A DNA stretch of 64,000 nucleotides from Noviherbaspirillum sedimenti (lineage in GTDB: Bacteria > Pseudomonadota > Gammaproteobacteria > Burkholderiales > Burkholderiaceae_D): assembly GCF_003590835.1 (NCBI RefSeq), contig NZ_QYUQ01000002.1, forward strand, positions 1,488,001 through 1,552,000, read 5' to 3'. A model generated the notes under the pieces. It searched no databases and was not told where the DNA came from. It saw nothing but the letters and a program-made list of their open reading frames with translations. The translations under genes were made by a program, and so were the position numbers. Shown piece after piece: positions 43,429-53,517 of this stretch. Every line of letters begins with the position of its first letter. The stretch's first letter is position 1.

Positions 43429-44907
43429 TTACTGCGTATTTGGCCGGAGCGGCACGAATTGCGAAGAATCGCCGCGGCGCACCAGCAGCACCGCCATTTT
43501 CTTCGGATCGAGCTTGGCGACCAGCGCATTGAACTGGCCGGCGTCCTTGATATCAGTATTATTCAAACGCAGGATCACATCGCCGGGACGCAAGCCGGCA
43601 CGCGCGCCTGCCCCCTCGGCAGCCTCCACCAGCACACCGGACTCCAGGCTCAGTTCACGCCTTTGCGCTTCCGACAGGTTCGTCACCAACAAGCCCAGTG
43701 CATTCGCAACGCGCTCCGGCTTCGACTTGCCGTCATCCTTTTTCGCCACCTTTTCGGATTCCATCTCGGCGATGGTCAATTGCAGTTCGCGGCTGGCGCC
43801 CTTGCGCCAGACGGTAATGGCGGCGCGCGCGCCCGGCCTGGTATTGCCCACCAGGCGCGGCAAGTCGCTGGAACGCTCGATGGCGATGCCATTGTATTTG
43901 AGGATGATGTCGCCCGTTTCCACGCCGCCCTTCTCAGCTGGAGAACCAGGCTCCACCCGCTGTACCTGGGCGCCGTGCGCCTTCGACAAGCCAAGCGATT
44001 CGGCCACATCCTTGGTGACTTCGCCGATCTGCACGCCGATACGCCCGCGTGTGACTTTGCCGCTGGCCTTGAGCTGTTCGACCACGCGCATTGCTTCGTC
44101 GATCGGCACGGCAAACGAAATCCCCATGTAACCGCCGGAACGGCTGTAAATCTGTGAATTGATGCCGACCACCTCGCCACGCATGTTGATCAGCGGGCCA
44201 CCGGAATTGCCCGGATTGACTGCCACGTCGGTCTGGATCAGCTGCAGGTAATCGCCCGTGTCGCGCGCCTTGGTCGAGACGATGCCGGCGGTCACGGTAT
44301 TGTCCAGGCCGAACGGCGAGCCGATGGCAATCACCCATTCACCCGCGCGCAGCCGGGCCGAGTCGCCAATCGGCAGGCGCGGCAGGTTGCCGCCCTCGAT
44401 CTTTACCAGCGCCACATCGGTGCGCTTGTCGGCGCCGATCACCTTGGCCTTGTACTCGCGCTTGTCGGTCAGGGTCACGTACACCTCGTCGGCGCCATCG
44501 ATCACATGGGCATTGGTCATGATGAAACCGTCGACGGAAATAATGAAACCGGAGCCGACGCCGCGCGGCACTTCTTCCTCCTGCTGGGGCTGCTGCTTGC
44601 CATTACCGCGCGGCGCCCGCTCGGGCTGGCGCGGCATCGGAATACCGAAAAAACGCCGGAAAAATTCCTGCATTTCCTCGTCGTCCGTCCCTGGCGCACC
44701 ATTCTGCCCGGAACGCATTTTTGCCGTGGTACGGATATTGACCACCGCCGGACCGGCCTTTTCAACCATTTCGGTAAAGTCAGGCAAGCCTGCAACGGCA
44801 GGTGCCGCCATGGCCGGCGCAACGCCCAGCCCGCCGGCAAAGAGGACACTGGCTGCGCCAAGAATGAGCGTTGAGAGAAATTTACGAGCGGGAATTCCAG
44901 TATTCAT
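43429..44907 (-). CDS. mucD: Periplasmic serine endoprotease DegP-like (MucD)
   Basis: Heat-shock-type periplasmic protease of 492 residues. Start at 44907 (MNTGIPARKFLSTLILGAAS) gives a signal peptide with an AMA-A cleavage site; an upstream in-frame ATG at 44976 lies inside rseB. The catalytic triad is in NAHVIDGADEVYV (His), KRTDVALVKIEG (Asp) and VNPGNSGGPLINM (Ser). Two PDZ domains follow (about 270-360 and 390-480), ending DPKKMAVLLVRRGD. It degrades misfolded envelope proteins and in related bacteria restrains the sigma-E pathway. Last protease of the rpoE operon. Confidence 0.96.
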   Translation of the reverse strand: MNTGIPARKFLSTLILGAASVLFAGGLGVAPAMAAPAVAGLPDFTEMVEKAGPAVVNIRTTAKMRSGQNGAPGTDDEEMQEFFRRFFGIPMPRQPERAPRGNGKQQPQQEEEVPRGVGSGFIISVDGFIMTNAHVIDGADEVYVTLTDKREYKAKVIGADKRTDVALVKIEGGNLPRLPIGDSARLRAGEWVIAIGSPFGLDNTVTAGIVSTKARDTGDYLQLIQTDVAVNPGNSGGPLINMRGEVVGINSQIYSRSGGYMGISFAVPIDEAMRVVEQLKASGKVTRGRIGVQIGEVTKDVAESLGLSKAHGAQVQRVEPGSPAEKGGVETGDIILKYNGIAIERSSDLPRLVGNTRPGARAAITVWRKGASRELQLTIAEMESEKVAKKDDGKSKPERVANALGLLVTNLSEAQRRELSLESGVLVEAAEGAGARAGLRPGDVILRLNNTDIKDAGQFNALVAKLDPKKMAVLLVRRGDSSQFVPLRPNTQ

Positions 44908-44914
44908 AGAGTCG

Positions 44915-45940
44915 TTATCTAGTCTTGAATTCGATTGAATTGGCAACCTGCTTGACAGCAACAGCAGGCACTTCACCCACTATGGTAAGCCAAAAATCGC
45001 CATGGCGCTTGCCGGCAATATTCATCGCGCCCTGCTGCATAGTCCCTTCGGCACGACTGGCGCCAGCCGGCTCGATGAAAATGGAAATTGCCGCCAACCC
45101 ATCCGAATACACCAATTGCGCCATCTCGCGCGACTGTGCGGCGTGACCCGGGCGCGCCGAGCCCGCACCATTCGTCACCAGCCGTTTGACTTCGCGAATC
45201 TTGCGAAAGCCCGGCGGCATCGCCTGGACGCTCCAACCGGACAAAGTAGCCGTTTCCATGGCAGCACGTTCGATATGCCAGCCTTGGGTATTGCTGATGC
45301 TGCTGCGAGTGCGCTTGCGGTCGATCTTGCCAATCTCGATTTGAGTGAAGGAAATCTGTTCAACGATCTCGCCTTTCTCATTGAGCGTCTGGGCGCGCAG
45401 CAGCAAGCCGCTCTTTTGCTCGGCCCACAGCCTGTAGCCATAGCGCAAGTTGTCGCGGGGCGTCAGCAGGATCGCCTGGGTCGGGTAGCCGGCCACCCTG
45501 CCCGTGCCGCCCTTGCTCAAACGGTAATGGTCACCCAGCCTGGCGGGATTGGCATTCGGCAAGGCCGGGAACACCTCGGGCGTCACCCGCTTTTCAACCA
45601 GCAGGGTTTTGCTGTCGGGCACGTAGCAAATGATTTCGTCATTGGTGCGGATGTACTCGCGCGGCTTGCCATCGAGGACTTCCAGCTTTTCATATTCATT
45701 CTTGCCGATTTTCACGTGCGTGATGCGGGAAGTCCTGAACTGTTCGCCCTGCTGATAGACGAAGGTGCCGGAATAACTGAGGCGGACGGCGGCGGCCTGG
45801 ATATTTTTCAGCCAGGCTTGCGCCTCGCGCTTGTCCACCGGGCTATCGGCAGCTTGCGCCTGGACTGAAAATGCGATGAAGGAAGAAAGGACAAAGGCGA
45901 AAAACTTTGATAAACCCGGGGTTTGCCGCATAAAGATCAT
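44915..45940 (-). CDS. rseB: Sigma-E regulatory protein RseB/MucB
   Basis: Periplasmic lipid-binding regulator of 341 residues that protects RseA from cleavage until lipid or LPS intermediates bind. It has a signal peptide (FVLSSFIAFSVQAQAAD), an N-terminal LolA-like domain (QAWLKNIQAAAVRLSYSGTF, then VYQQGE) and a C-terminal domain near GWHIERAAMETATLSGWSVQ. It overlaps the rseA stop in ATGA at 45937-45940; a second ATG at 45931 would give almost the same protein. Confidence 0.94.
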   Translation of the reverse strand: MIFMRQTPGLSKFFAFVLSSFIAFSVQAQAADSPVDKREAQAWLKNIQAAAVRLSYSGTFVYQQGEQFRTSRITHVKIGKNEYEKLEVLDGKPREYIRTNDEIICYVPDSKTLLVEKRVTPEVFPALPNANPARLGDHYRLSKGGTGRVAGYPTQAILLTPRDNLRYGYRLWAEQKSGLLLRAQTLNEKGEIVEQISFTQIEIGKIDRKRTRSSISNTQGWHIERAAMETATLSGWSVQAMPPGFRKIREVKRLVTNGAGSARPGHAAQSREMAQLVYSDGLAAISIFIEPAGASRAEGTMQQGAMNIAGKRHGDFWLTIVGEVPAVAVKQVANSIEFKTR

Positions 45941-46596
45941 TTACCCGTGTCGTTTGCAAAAGTCGCCGAACGCGCATATTGCGCTGAACTGTAAACCGAA
46001 GGAGAAAATCGCTGATGCGCCATCAGGTATTCGTCGATACGGGGATCGCGCAGCACCTCAGCCGGTTGCTGTTCGAGCACGGCCATCGTCGCTTCAACAC
46101 CGGCTGGCGCGGCAATGACGGCGGGTGCCGCAGCAACGGCGGGCGTCATGGCCGGATTGGTGGCGACCACCACCACCGCAGCATCGGCTGCGCCATCCTT
46201 TTTCGCCACCAGCATTTGCGGCGCGGTGACGAACACGGCGGTGGCCACAGCCGCCGCCGCCATGCCCGGCATGGCGAAGCGCTTGAGGCGGCCAACCAGG
46301 ATGGAAGTGTCACCGGCGGCGACCTGCGGTGCATTGGCGACAATCGGGGCCAGAATCGGGGCCAAAATCGCCGGCTCCGCCTCCAGGCGCGCCGCCACAC
46401 GGGCGGCAAACCCGTCGCTCAGCGAGAAGGCCATGTCATCCGAACGCAGGACGTCACCGATCTGGTGATAGAGTTCCCAGTCGGCGCGCGCTGCGGGGTC
46501 GCGCAACGCAGCCAGCGCGACCTCGAGCTGACTGTCACTGAGTTCATCGTCGGCCAGCGCCGAGATTTGTTCCTGCGTTCTTTCTTTCGTATTCAT
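45937..46596 (-). CDS. rseA: Anti-sigma-E factor RseA/MucA
   Basis: Anti-sigma factor of 219 residues holding RpoE at the inner membrane. The cytoplasmic N-terminus has the RseA pattern EQISALADDELSDSQLEVAL, with WELYHQIGDVLRSDDMAF. A transmembrane helix follows near residue 120 (FAMPGMAAAAVATAVFVTAP) and a periplasmic part with Ala-rich linker. The start at 46596 (MNTKERTQEQ) is more likely than the open frame to 46653. Regulated proteolysis by DegS/RseP homologues would release RpoE. Confidence 0.93.
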   Translation of the reverse strand: MNTKERTQEQISALADDELSDSQLEVALAALRDPAARADWELYHQIGDVLRSDDMAFSLSDGFAARVAARLEAEPAILAPILAPIVANAPQVAAGDTSILVGRLKRFAMPGMAAAAVATAVFVTAPQMLVAKKDGAADAAVVVVATNPAMTPAVAAAPAVIAAPAGVEATMAVLEQQPAEVLRDPRIDEYLMAHQRFSPSVYSSAQYARSATFANDTGK

Positions 46597-46646
46597 AAAC
46601 AGCCCGCGATGCGCGGCCTCACATACAAATTGTAAATATGATTTCC

Positions 46647-47252
46647 TTACCACCGCTTGTCAATAGCGGTGCCGAGCAAGGGCCTCAGCTTTTCCGCGAT
46701 GGCTTCCCGCGCCCGAAAAATACGGCTGCGTACCGTGCCAATCGGACATCCCATCGCTTCGGCGATTTCGTCGTAACTCAAACCCTCGATTTCACGCAGC
46801 GTGATCGCCATGCGCAACTCTTCCGGCAAGGCATTCATGGCGACGTTCACCGTTTCCGCGATTTGCTTGGTAGCCAGCATCGATTCGGGCGTATTGATAT
46901 CTCTTAGGTGCTCCCCGTCATCAAAAGTTTCCGCCTCTTCAGCATCGGCATCGGTCGAGGTCGGTGCCCGCCGGCCTTGGGTCACCAGGTAGTTTTTCGC
47001 CGTGTTGATACCGATGCGATAGAGCCAGGTATAAAACGCCGAGTCGCCGCGGAACTGAGGCAAGGCGCGGTAAGCCTTGATGAAGGCTTCCTGCACCACG
47101 TCTTCCGCTTCCGCCTGGTCACGCACGAGCCGCGACACCAGCCGCATCAGCTTTCTTTGGTATTTGACCACCAGTAGCTCGAACGCCCTCTTGTCACCTC
47201 GCTGGACGCGCTCGACTAACAGTTGGTCAATATCGCGTTCTGTCGTCAACAC
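46647..47252 (-). CDS. rpoE: RNA polymerase sigma factor RpoE (AlgU-type ECF sigma)
   Basis: ECF sigma factor of 201 residues directing the envelope stress response. Region 2 (FELLVVKYQRKLMRLVSRLV, then DQAEAEDVVQEAFIKAYRAL and DSAFYTWLYRIGINTAKNYL) and region 4 (EELRMAITLREIEGLSYDEI, AEAMGCPIGTVRSRIFRARE) are complete. Start is GTG at 47252 with AAGGA upstream. It is first of rpoE-rseA-rseB-mucD and carries a sigma-E-like promoter in front, so autoregulation is likely. Confidence 0.97.
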   Translation of the reverse strand: MLTTERDIDQLLVERVQRGDKRAFELLVVKYQRKLMRLVSRLVRDQAEAEDVVQEAFIKAYRALPQFRGDSAFYTWLYRIGINTAKNYLVTQGRRAPTSTDADAEEAETFDDGEHLRDINTPESMLATKQIAETVNVAMNALPEELRMAITLREIEGLSYDEIAEAMGCPIGTVRSRIFRAREAIAEKLRPLLGTAIDKRW

Positions 47253-47290
47253 CCAATTCCTTGTCTTTCACAACATGCGCGAATTAACGT

Positions 47291-47318
47291 TATTGACTAA
47301 TGGCAACTGAAGAAGTTC
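47291..47318 (-). promoter_or_regulatory. Candidate sigma-E promoter of rpoE
   Basis: Minus strand: GAACTT (47318-47313), 16-nt spacer, TCAATA (47296-47291). It resembles the ECF sigma-E consensus GAACTT-N16-TCNNA and lies about 40 bp before the rpoE start, as expected for autoregulation. Confidence 0.6.
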
Positions 47319-47344
47319 AATCGTTACCCGCGACGTTACAAAAT

Positions 47345-47842
47345 TTAATGTTTTGCCTGACCATTGTGCGCGGCTATCCAGTGACATGCAACCGACAGGG
47401 CGCGGTATTTTTCCGCGCTCATGCAATCACGCAGGATCAACACATTCCTGACCCTGCGATCATCGGCCTGTAGCCGCAACAACAGCAGATATGGCCAGAT
47501 GGTCGAGTCCGGCAAGAGCCTGACCACCGCACCGCCGGCATCCTGTTCACGCCCTGCCTGCATTCCCTCGATAGTGCATGCCTCATCTTCTGCCACCGTG
47601 ATTTCTCCGTAATCGGAAATATCAATACGGAGTGATTTTCCGCGCCAAATTGCCGCGCGGCTTAGCCAAACCGGCACGACCGCCAAAACGAGCGCCAGCG
47701 CCGCGCGCACGGCAGGCGGCGCATCGATTGCGGCACCGAATACAAGCAGAACGGCGACGCCGGCCAAGCCTAGGCAAAAGCCGCCCATCAGGACAGCAAG
47801 CTGTCGGGACGGCAGGACCACGGTGGATACCGCGATGGACAT
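47345..47842 (-). CDS. YgfX-like inner-membrane protein
   Basis: Protein of 165 residues with two adjacent transmembrane helices near the N-terminus (MGGFCLGLAGVAVLLVFGAA and ALALVLAVVPVWLSRAAIW), followed by a small cytoplasmic domain with PDSTIWPYLLLLRLQADDRR and LILRDCMSAEKYRALSVACH. The layout matches the YgfX family, membrane partners in cell-division toxin-antitoxin pairs in E. coli. In this group a YgfX-like gene is common between rpoE and fabF. Moderately sure of the family, not of the role. Confidence 0.7.
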   Translation of the reverse strand: MSIAVSTVVLPSRQLAVLMGGFCLGLAGVAVLLVFGAAIDAPPAVRAALALVLAVVPVWLSRAAIWRGKSLRIDISDYGEITVAEDEACTIEGMQAGREQDAGGAVVRLLPDSTIWPYLLLLRLQADDRRVRNVLILRDCMSAEKYRALSVACHWIAAHNGQAKH

Positions 47843-47897
47843 GGGGGCGAATAAGGAAATCCCGCACGCCCCGAATGGGCAGTGCGGAAAGGGGGAA

Positions 47898-49148
47898 TCA
47901 GGCTTTGCTGAAAATCAGCGTACCGTTGGTGCCGCCGAAGCCGAACGAATTCTTGACGGCGATTTCGATCGGCATGGAACGCGCCGCGTTGGCACAGTAA
48001 TCCAGGTCGCAGGCAGGGTCCTGGTTAAAGATATTCATGGTCGGCGGCGACAGCTGGTTATGCAGCGCCAGCACGGTAAACACCGACTCCAGGCCGCCGG
48101 CGCCGCCCAGCAGGTGGCCGGTCATCGACTTGGTGGAATTGACCACGATATTTTTGGCATGATCGCCCAGGGCCCGCTTGATGGCCACCGTTTCGGCCAG
48201 ATCGCCGAGCGGAGTCGAGGTACCGTGCGCATTGACGTAGCTCACCTGGTCGGCATTGATGCCCGCGTTGCGCATGGCCGCAACCATGCAGCGTCGCGCA
48301 CCGTCGCCATCTTCGCGCGGTGCGGTCATGTGATAGGCATCGGCGCTCATGCCAAAACCCAGCAATTCCGCATAAATCTTGGCGCCGCGTGCCTTGGCGT
48401 GTTCGTATTCTTCCAGCACCATCACGCCGGCGCCCTCGCCCAGAACGAAGCCGTCGCGGTCCTTGTCCCATGGGCGGGATGCGGTAGTGGGGTCGTCATT
48501 ACGCGAAGACAAGGCGCGTGCTGCAGCAAAGCCACCCAGCCCCAATGGCGAAATGGTGGATTCGGCGCCGCCGGCAATCATGACATCGGCATCGCCATAC
48601 TCGATCAGGCGCCCTGCTTCACCGATGCAATGCAGGCCGGTGGTGCAGGCAGTCACGATCGCCAGATTCGGTCCCTGCAAACCATACTTGATGGACAGGT
48701 GACCGGAGATCATGTTGATGATCGAAGCCGGTACAAAGAAAGGAGAAATGCGGCGCGGACCGCGCTTTTCCAGCTCGGCATGGGTTTCCTCGATCAGCGG
48801 CAAGCCGCCAATACCGGAGCCGACGATGACACCAATGCGCTCGGCATTGGCTTCGGTCACCTCCAGGCCGCTATCCTGGAACGCCTGAATGCCTGCCGCC
48901 ATACCGTAATGGATAAAGGTATCCATCGTGCGGGCTTCCTTGCTCGACAAATATTCGTCGACCTTGAAGCCCTTCACTTCCCCCGCAAACGTGGTGGAAT
49001 AAGGCGTGGCGTCAAACCGGGTGATGGTGGCGATGCCAGACTTACCTTCGATCAATGCATTCCATGCATCGGTGACGGTATTGCCCACCGGTGAAATGCA
49101 CCCCAAGCCGGTGACGACCACCCGACGGCGTTGACGCGAGCTGCTCAA
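47898..49148 (-). CDS. fabF: Beta-ketoacyl-ACP synthase II
   Basis: Condensing enzyme of 416 residues for fatty acid elongation. Thiolase fold with the active-site Cys in [14 protein letters not shown], His in [14 protein letters not shown] and the third-residue motif in [27 protein letters not shown] at the end is characteristic. The start [16 protein letters not shown] is normal. It follows acpP by 29 bp, its acyl carrier partner. Confidence 0.97.
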   Translation of the reverse strand: MSSSRQRRRVVVTGLGCISPVGNTVTDAWNALIEGKSGIATITRFDATPYSTTFAGEVKGFKVDEYLSSKEARTMDTFIHYGMAAGIQAFQDSGLEVTEANAERIGVIVGSGIGGLPLIEETHAELEKRGPRRISPFFVPASIINMISGHLSIKYGLQGPNLAIVTACTTGLHCIGEAGRLIEYGDADVMIAGGAESTISPLGLGGFAAARALSSRNDDPTTASRPWDKDRDGFVLGEGAGVMVLEEYEHAKARGAKIYAELLGFGMSADAYHMTAPREDGDGARRCMVAAMRNAGINADQVSYVNAHGTSTPLGDLAETVAIKRALGDHAKNIVVNSTKSMTGHLLGGAGGLESVFTVLALHNQLSPPTMNIFNQDPACDLDYCANAARSMPIEIAVKNSFGFGGTNGTLIFSKA

Positions 49149-49177
49149 GCGTTTCTCCTTGTGATGCGAATAACGGA

Positions 49178-49417
49178 TTAGGCCTTGACGTGAGCCTTGG
49201 CGTAATCGATCGCTTGTTGCACGGTGGTGATTTTTTCGGCTTGCTCGTCCGGGATTTCCATTTCGAATTCGTCTTCGAGTGCCATCACCAGCTCCACGGT
49301 GTCGAGCGAATCAGCGCCGAGGTCGTCAACAAACGAGGACTCGATCTTGATGTCAGCTTCGGCGACGCCCAGTTGCTCAGCGACGATTTTCTTAACGCGT
49401 TGTTCGATATCGGACAT
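49178..49417 (-). CDS. acpP: Acyl carrier protein
   Basis: Acidic carrier of 79 residues. Helix 2 contains the phosphopantetheine Ser in [20 protein letters not shown]. The start at 49417 ([17 protein letters not shown]) is the universal one; an upstream frame to 49456 is not needed. Centre of the fab operon, activated by AcpS from 35.9 kb. Confidence 0.98.
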   Translation of the reverse strand: MSDIEQRVKKIVAEQLGVAEADIKIESSFVDDLGADSLDTVELVMALEDEFEMEIPDEQAEKITTVQQAIDYAKAHVKA

Positions 49418-49540
49418 GTTATGGCTCCAGAGAGTGTTTACAGAAAGTGCGCGCATTTTATCAGGTTTGCGCTATGAAAAATCACTTTTAGTTATTTTCT
49501 CGATCAATCAAGAAAATCGGCTAAAAGTGCTAAAAACTCA

Positions 49541-50302
49541 TTAACTCATGTACATGCCACCATTGACATGTAGCGTTGTTCCAGTGATGTATCCCGCTTG
49601 CGGCGAAGCAAGGAAGCCCACTGCCGCAGCAATGTCCTCCGGCGTGCCCAGACGGCCCAGCGGAATTTGCTGCTGCAAGGAGGCAATTTGCTGTTCGCTC
49701 AGCGCCTTGGTCATATCGGTATCGATGAAACCCGGCGCGATGCAATTGACGGTAATGTTGCGGCTACCGATTTCGCGCGCCAGCGCACGACTCATGCCCG
49801 CCACGCCCGCCTTGGCGGCCGCGTAATTCATTTGGCCGGGATTGCCGGCCGATCCGACCACCGAGGTAATATTGATGATGCGGCCATGCTTGGCTTTCAT
49901 CATGCCACGCAGCACGGCGCGCGACAGCCGGCCCACCGCAGTCAGGTTGGTGGAAATAACAACATCCCACTCCTCATCCTTCATACGCATGGCCAACTGG
50001 TCTTGCGTAATGCCGGCATTATTGACCAGGATGGTGACGGCGCCATATTCCTTCTGGATTTGCTCGATCAGGGCATTGCTGGCGGCGGCGTCAGTGACGT
50101 TCAGGACAGCGCCCTTGCCGGCTTCCGGGCCAATTTCCGCCAAATAAGCCGAAATCGCCGTGGCGCCCGCTTCTGACGTCGCCGTGCCGATCACTTTTGC
50201 GCCATGACGTGCCAGTTCGCGCGCGATTGCCTGGCCGATGCCACGCGAGGCGCCGGTCACCAGCGCGACTTGATTGCCGAGATTCAGGTTTTGTGCAGTC
50301 AC
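49541..50302 (-). CDS. fabG: 3-oxoacyl-ACP reductase
   Basis: NADPH-dependent SDR of 253 residues catalysing the first reduction of fatty acid elongation. TGASRGIGQAIA, NNAGITQDQLAMRMKDEEWD, the catalytic Ser in INITSVVGSAGNPGQMNYAA with its Tyr/Lys YAAAK, and VNGGMYMS near the end match FabG. Its start overlaps the fabD stop by 4 nt. The 120 bp between fabG and acpP holds the acpP translation signals. Confidence 0.97.
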   Translation of the reverse strand: MTAQNLNLGNQVALVTGASRGIGQAIARELARHGAKVIGTATSEAGATAISAYLAEIGPEAGKGAVLNVTDAAASNALIEQIQKEYGAVTILVNNAGITQDQLAMRMKDEEWDVVISTNLTAVGRLSRAVLRGMMKAKHGRIINITSVVGSAGNPGQMNYAAAKAGVAGMSRALAREIGSRNITVNCIAPGFIDTDMTKALSEQQIASLQQQIPLGRLGTPEDIAAAVGFLASPQAGYITGTTLHVNGGMYMS

Positions 50303-51231
50303 TTCGAGAGCTCCAATACTTTTTCCAGCGTCGCCTGGTCAAACATCGCTTCGCCAATCAAATCGCCATTGATACGCTTGGTCAAACCTGCCAGCACCTT
50401 GCCGGGCCCGCATTCAACGAGATGGGTAACGCCCTCGGCCGCCATTTTTTGCACCGTTTCCACCCAGCGCACCGGACTCGCCGCTTGCCGCACCAGCGCA
50501 TCCTTGATGGCGGCCGGGTCATTAATGATGGCAACATCAACGTTATTAATCAACGGAATTTGAGGTGAAGCAAAATTCACGCCGGCCATGTACTCGCGCA
50601 AGCGGTCCGAAGCCGGTTTCAGCAGCGACGAATGGAAAGGCGCCGACACCGGCAACGGCAAGGCGCGCTTGGCGCCCTTGTCCTTGGCGATCTGGCAAGC
50701 GCGCTCGACCGCTTCCTTGTGGCCGGCGATCACTACTTGCGCCGGCGCATTGAAATTGACCGGCTCGACCACCTGCCCCTGCGCCGCTTCGGTGCATGCT
50801 GCGCGCACCTCATCGTCGGACAAGCCGAGGATCGCCGCCATGCCGCCCTGGCCGACTGGCACCGCTTCCTGCATCGCCTGCGCGCGGAAGCGCACCAGCG
50901 GCACTGCATCCTTGAAGGCGATCACACCGGCAGCCACCAGCGCCGAATATTCACCCAGGCTATGTCCAGCCACCAATGCCGGCGCCGGACCACCGGCTGC
51001 CAGCCAGGCGCGGTAAGTCGCCACCGCCGCAGTCAGCATCACCGGCTGGGTATTGGTCGTCAGATCCAGGTCTTCCTTCGGCCCCTCGGCAATCAGCTTG
51101 CCGAGATCAAACTGCAAGGCATCGGATGCCTCGGCAATGGTCTGCGCCACCACCGCATTGCCGGCAAAGCCATTCAGCATGCCGACCGCTTGCGAGCCCT
51201 GGCCAGGAAATACAAAAGCGAATTTACTCAT
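50299..51231 (-). CDS. fabD: Malonyl-CoA:ACP transacylase
   Basis: Enzyme of 310 residues loading malonate onto ACP. FVFPGQGSQAVGML at the start, the GHSLGEYSALVAAG nucleophile Ser, RFRAQAMQEAVPVGQGGMAA and the late His region FHSSLLKPA are visible. Start at 51231 (MSKFAFVF) is normal. A REP-like palindrome separates it from fabH. Confidence 0.97.
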   Translation of the reverse strand: MSKFAFVFPGQGSQAVGMLNGFAGNAVVAQTIAEASDALQFDLGKLIAEGPKEDLDLTTNTQPVMLTAAVATYRAWLAAGGPAPALVAGHSLGEYSALVAAGVIAFKDAVPLVRFRAQAMQEAVPVGQGGMAAILGLSDDEVRAACTEAAQGQVVEPVNFNAPAQVVIAGHKEAVERACQIAKDKGAKRALPLPVSAPFHSSLLKPASDRLREYMAGVNFASPQIPLINNVDVAIINDPAAIKDALVRQAASPVRWVETVQKMAAEGVTHLVECGPGKVLAGLTKRINGDLIGEAMFDQATLEKVLELSK

Positions 51232-51263
51232 AATCAATATGGGGTCAGAGTCGTTTTAATCAG

Positions 51264-51302
51264 TTGGGGACAGAGTACCGCTGCGCTTAACTCTTTCCCC
51301 AA
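51264..51302. repeat. REP-like palindrome between fabH and fabD
   Basis: TTGGGGACAGAGT (51264-51276) pairs with ACTCTTTCCCCAA (51290-51302), 12 of 13 bases complementary. A related GGGGTCAGAGTCG stretch lies just left (51241-51253). The wording GGGGTCAGAGT is typical of palindromic repeats moved by REP-associated (IS200/RAYT-type) transposases. No such transposase is in the window. Confidence 0.6.
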
Positions 51303-51308
51303 GTGTTG

Positions 51309-52295
51309 TTACATTTTTGCCAGCACCGCGCCCCAGGTGAAGCCACCGCCGACGCCTTCCATCATGACGTTGTGCCCGGGCTTGATGCGGCCGTCGCGTA
51401 CCGCCTGGTCGAGCGCCAGCGGAATCGATGCCGCCGAGGTATTGCCGTGCTGATCCACCGTCACTACCATTTTTTCCAGCGGCAAGTGCAATTTCCTGGC
51501 AGTGCTTTGCATGATGCGGATGTTGGCCTGGTGCGGCACCAGCCAGTCGATTTGCGCGGATTCCATACCGGCGGCCTCCAGCGCTTCGTGAGCGACTTTT
51601 TCCAGCACCGACACGGCCAGCTTGAACACTGCCTGGCCATCCATGACCAGGAAGGCGCTGCCTTCCAGCGCGCCGCCACTGGGTTTTCCCGGCACGCACA
51701 GGATATCGGCATGGCGGCCATCGGCGTGCAACTTGGTCGCCAGGATGCCAGGCTCGGTCGATGCGCTCAGCACGACGGCGCCGGCGCCATCGCCAAACAG
51801 CACGCAAGTGCCGCGGTCGTCGAAATTCAGGATGCGCGAAAACACTTCGGCGCCGATCACCAGCACTTTCTTGTTGGCGCCGGACTTGATGAAATTATCG
51901 GCGATCGACACCGCGTAGACGAAGCCGCTGCATACCGCCTGCACGTCGAAAGCGGCGCAACCATTGGTAATGCCAAGCTTGCGCTGCACTACGCAAGCGG
52001 TACTGGGAAAGCCGCCGAGAAAATCCGGCGTCGAGGTTGCCAGGATGATCAGGTCGATGTCGTCCGGCTGCAGGCCGGCCGCATCCAGCGCGCGCTTCGC
52101 GGCTTCCATCGCGAGGTCGCTGGATTGCACGCCGGCCTCGGCGAAATGGCGCGCCGAAATGCCGCTGCGCGAAACGATCCATTCGTCTGAAGTCTCAATG
52201 CCTTTTTCCGCCAGTTGCGCAGCCAGGTCGTGGTTGGTCACGCGCCGGGGCGGCAAATAGCTGCCGGTGCCGATAATTTTGCTGTACAGGCTCAT
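51309..52295 (-). CDS. fabH: Beta-ketoacyl-ACP synthase III
   Basis: Initiating condensing enzyme of 328 residues using acyl-CoA and malonyl-ACP. Active-site Cys is in [20 protein letters not shown], His in [12 protein letters not shown], and Asn in [14 protein letters not shown]. The start at 52295 ([18 protein letters not shown]) is the family start; the open frame reaching 52442 overlaps plsX and is fortuitous. It follows plsX by 8 nt. Confidence 0.97.
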   Translation of the reverse strand: MSLYSKIIGTGSYLPPRRVTNHDLAAQLAEKGIETSDEWIVSRSGISARHFAEAGVQSSDLAMEAAKRALDAAGLQPDDIDLIILATSTPDFLGGFPSTACVVQRKLGITNGCAAFDVQAVCSGFVYAVSIADNFIKSGANKKVLVIGAEVFSRILNFDDRGTCVLFGDGAGAVVLSASTEPGILATKLHADGRHADILCVPGKPSGGALEGSAFLVMDGQAVFKLAVSVLEKVAHEALEAAGMESAQIDWLVPHQANIRIMQSTARKLHLPLEKMVVTVDQHGNTSAASIPLALDQAVRDGRIKPGHNVMMEGVGGGFTWGAVLAKM

Positions 52296-52303
52296 GTGCT
52301 CTC

Positions 52304-53380
52304 TTATTGGATGGGTGCGGAAATTGCGCTGGGCACGCCGGCGGCCGGCGCCTCGACTTGCGGCATCAATTCGGCGATGCTGGCGGAGATACGCGACAGC
52401 ACATCGTTCTTCGCCGCGTCGTAGGCGCGCCGGATCGCCCATTCATAGGCGTAGGCATCGGCACCGCCATGGCTCTTGAATACCAGCCCGCGCAAGCCCA
52501 GCAGGCTCGCGCCATTGTAGCGCGACGGATTCATGCGTTTGGAAATCGACTTCAGGGCACCACGCGCAATCAGTGCGCCCAGCATGTTAAGCGGATTGCT
52601 CTTGAATTCGGCGGTCAGGACCACCTTGAAAAAACGGCCCAGGCCTTCGGATGCCTTCAGCACGACATTGCCGACGAAACCGTCGCACACCACGATATCA
52701 GTGGTGCCCTTGAAGATGTCGTTGCCCTCGACGTTGCCGTAGAAATTCAGCACGCCCTTTTCATGGTCGGCACGCAAGAGCTTCGCAGTCTGCTTGACCA
52801 CTTCATTGCCCTTGATGTCTTCCTCGCCGATATTCAGCAAGCCGACAGTCGGCATGGAGCGGCCTTCGCTGCTCGCCACCAGCGCCGAACCCATCAGGGC
52901 GAACTGGTGCAAGTGCTGCGGCTCGCAATCGACATTGGCGCCGAGGTCGAGCATATACGTGGGCTTGTCTTTCTGGTTGGGAATCAGGGTACAGATCGCG
53001 GGGCGGTCGACACCGGGGATGGTTTTCAGGACGTAGCGGGAAATCGCCATCAGCGCACCGGTATTGCCGGCCGAAACGCAGGCTTGTGCGCGGCCATCCT
53101 TGACCATGGTGATCGCCACCCGCATCGAAGAATCCTTCTTGCGGCGCAGGGCAACCTCGAGCGGATCATCCATGGTAACGACTTCTTCGGCGTGCACGAT
53201 CGACAGGCGCGGGTGAGCCGCCGCCCGGTGCTTTTTCAGCTCGGCGCGGATCGCCTCTTCCCGGCCCACAAGGATCAACTCGGCATCCGGCTCGCGATTG
53301 ACAAATGAAATGGCTGCGGCAACGGTGACCGCCGAGCCATGGTCTCCGCCCATGCAGTCGATGGATATTTTAATTGTCAT
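52304..53380 (-). CDS. plsX: Phosphate acyltransferase PlsX
   Basis: Soluble enzyme of 358 residues converting acyl-ACP to acyl-phosphate for phospholipid synthesis. [20 protein letters not shown] at the start, then [20 protein letters not shown] and [15 protein letters not shown] are family signatures. Start at 53380 ([15 protein letters not shown]). It lies between rpmF and fabH, the common proteobacterial order. Confidence 0.97.
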   Translation of the reverse strand: MTIKISIDCMGGDHGSAVTVAAAISFVNREPDAELILVGREEAIRAELKKHRAAAHPRLSIVHAEEVVTMDDPLEVALRRKKDSSMRVAITMVKDGRAQACVSAGNTGALMAISRYVLKTIPGVDRPAICTLIPNQKDKPTYMLDLGANVDCEPQHLHQFALMGSALVASSEGRSMPTVGLLNIGEEDIKGNEVVKQTAKLLRADHEKGVLNFYGNVEGNDIFKGTTDIVVCDGFVGNVVLKASEGLGRFFKVVLTAEFKSNPLNMLGALIARGALKSISKRMNPSRYNGASLLGLRGLVFKSHGGADAYAYEWAIRRAYDAAKNDVLSRISASIAELMPQVEAPAAGVPSAISAPIQ

Positions 53381-53517
53381 TGCTTTGATTCTGACGCCAC
53401 ACATGGAATGGCGCAGATGGAACGCGACTCAAAATGATGCGGCTGCGACTTGAAACACAAAAAACGGCGCCGGGCATATTGCGCGTCACGCCGTTCACAT
53501 CCCGCAACAACGATGAA

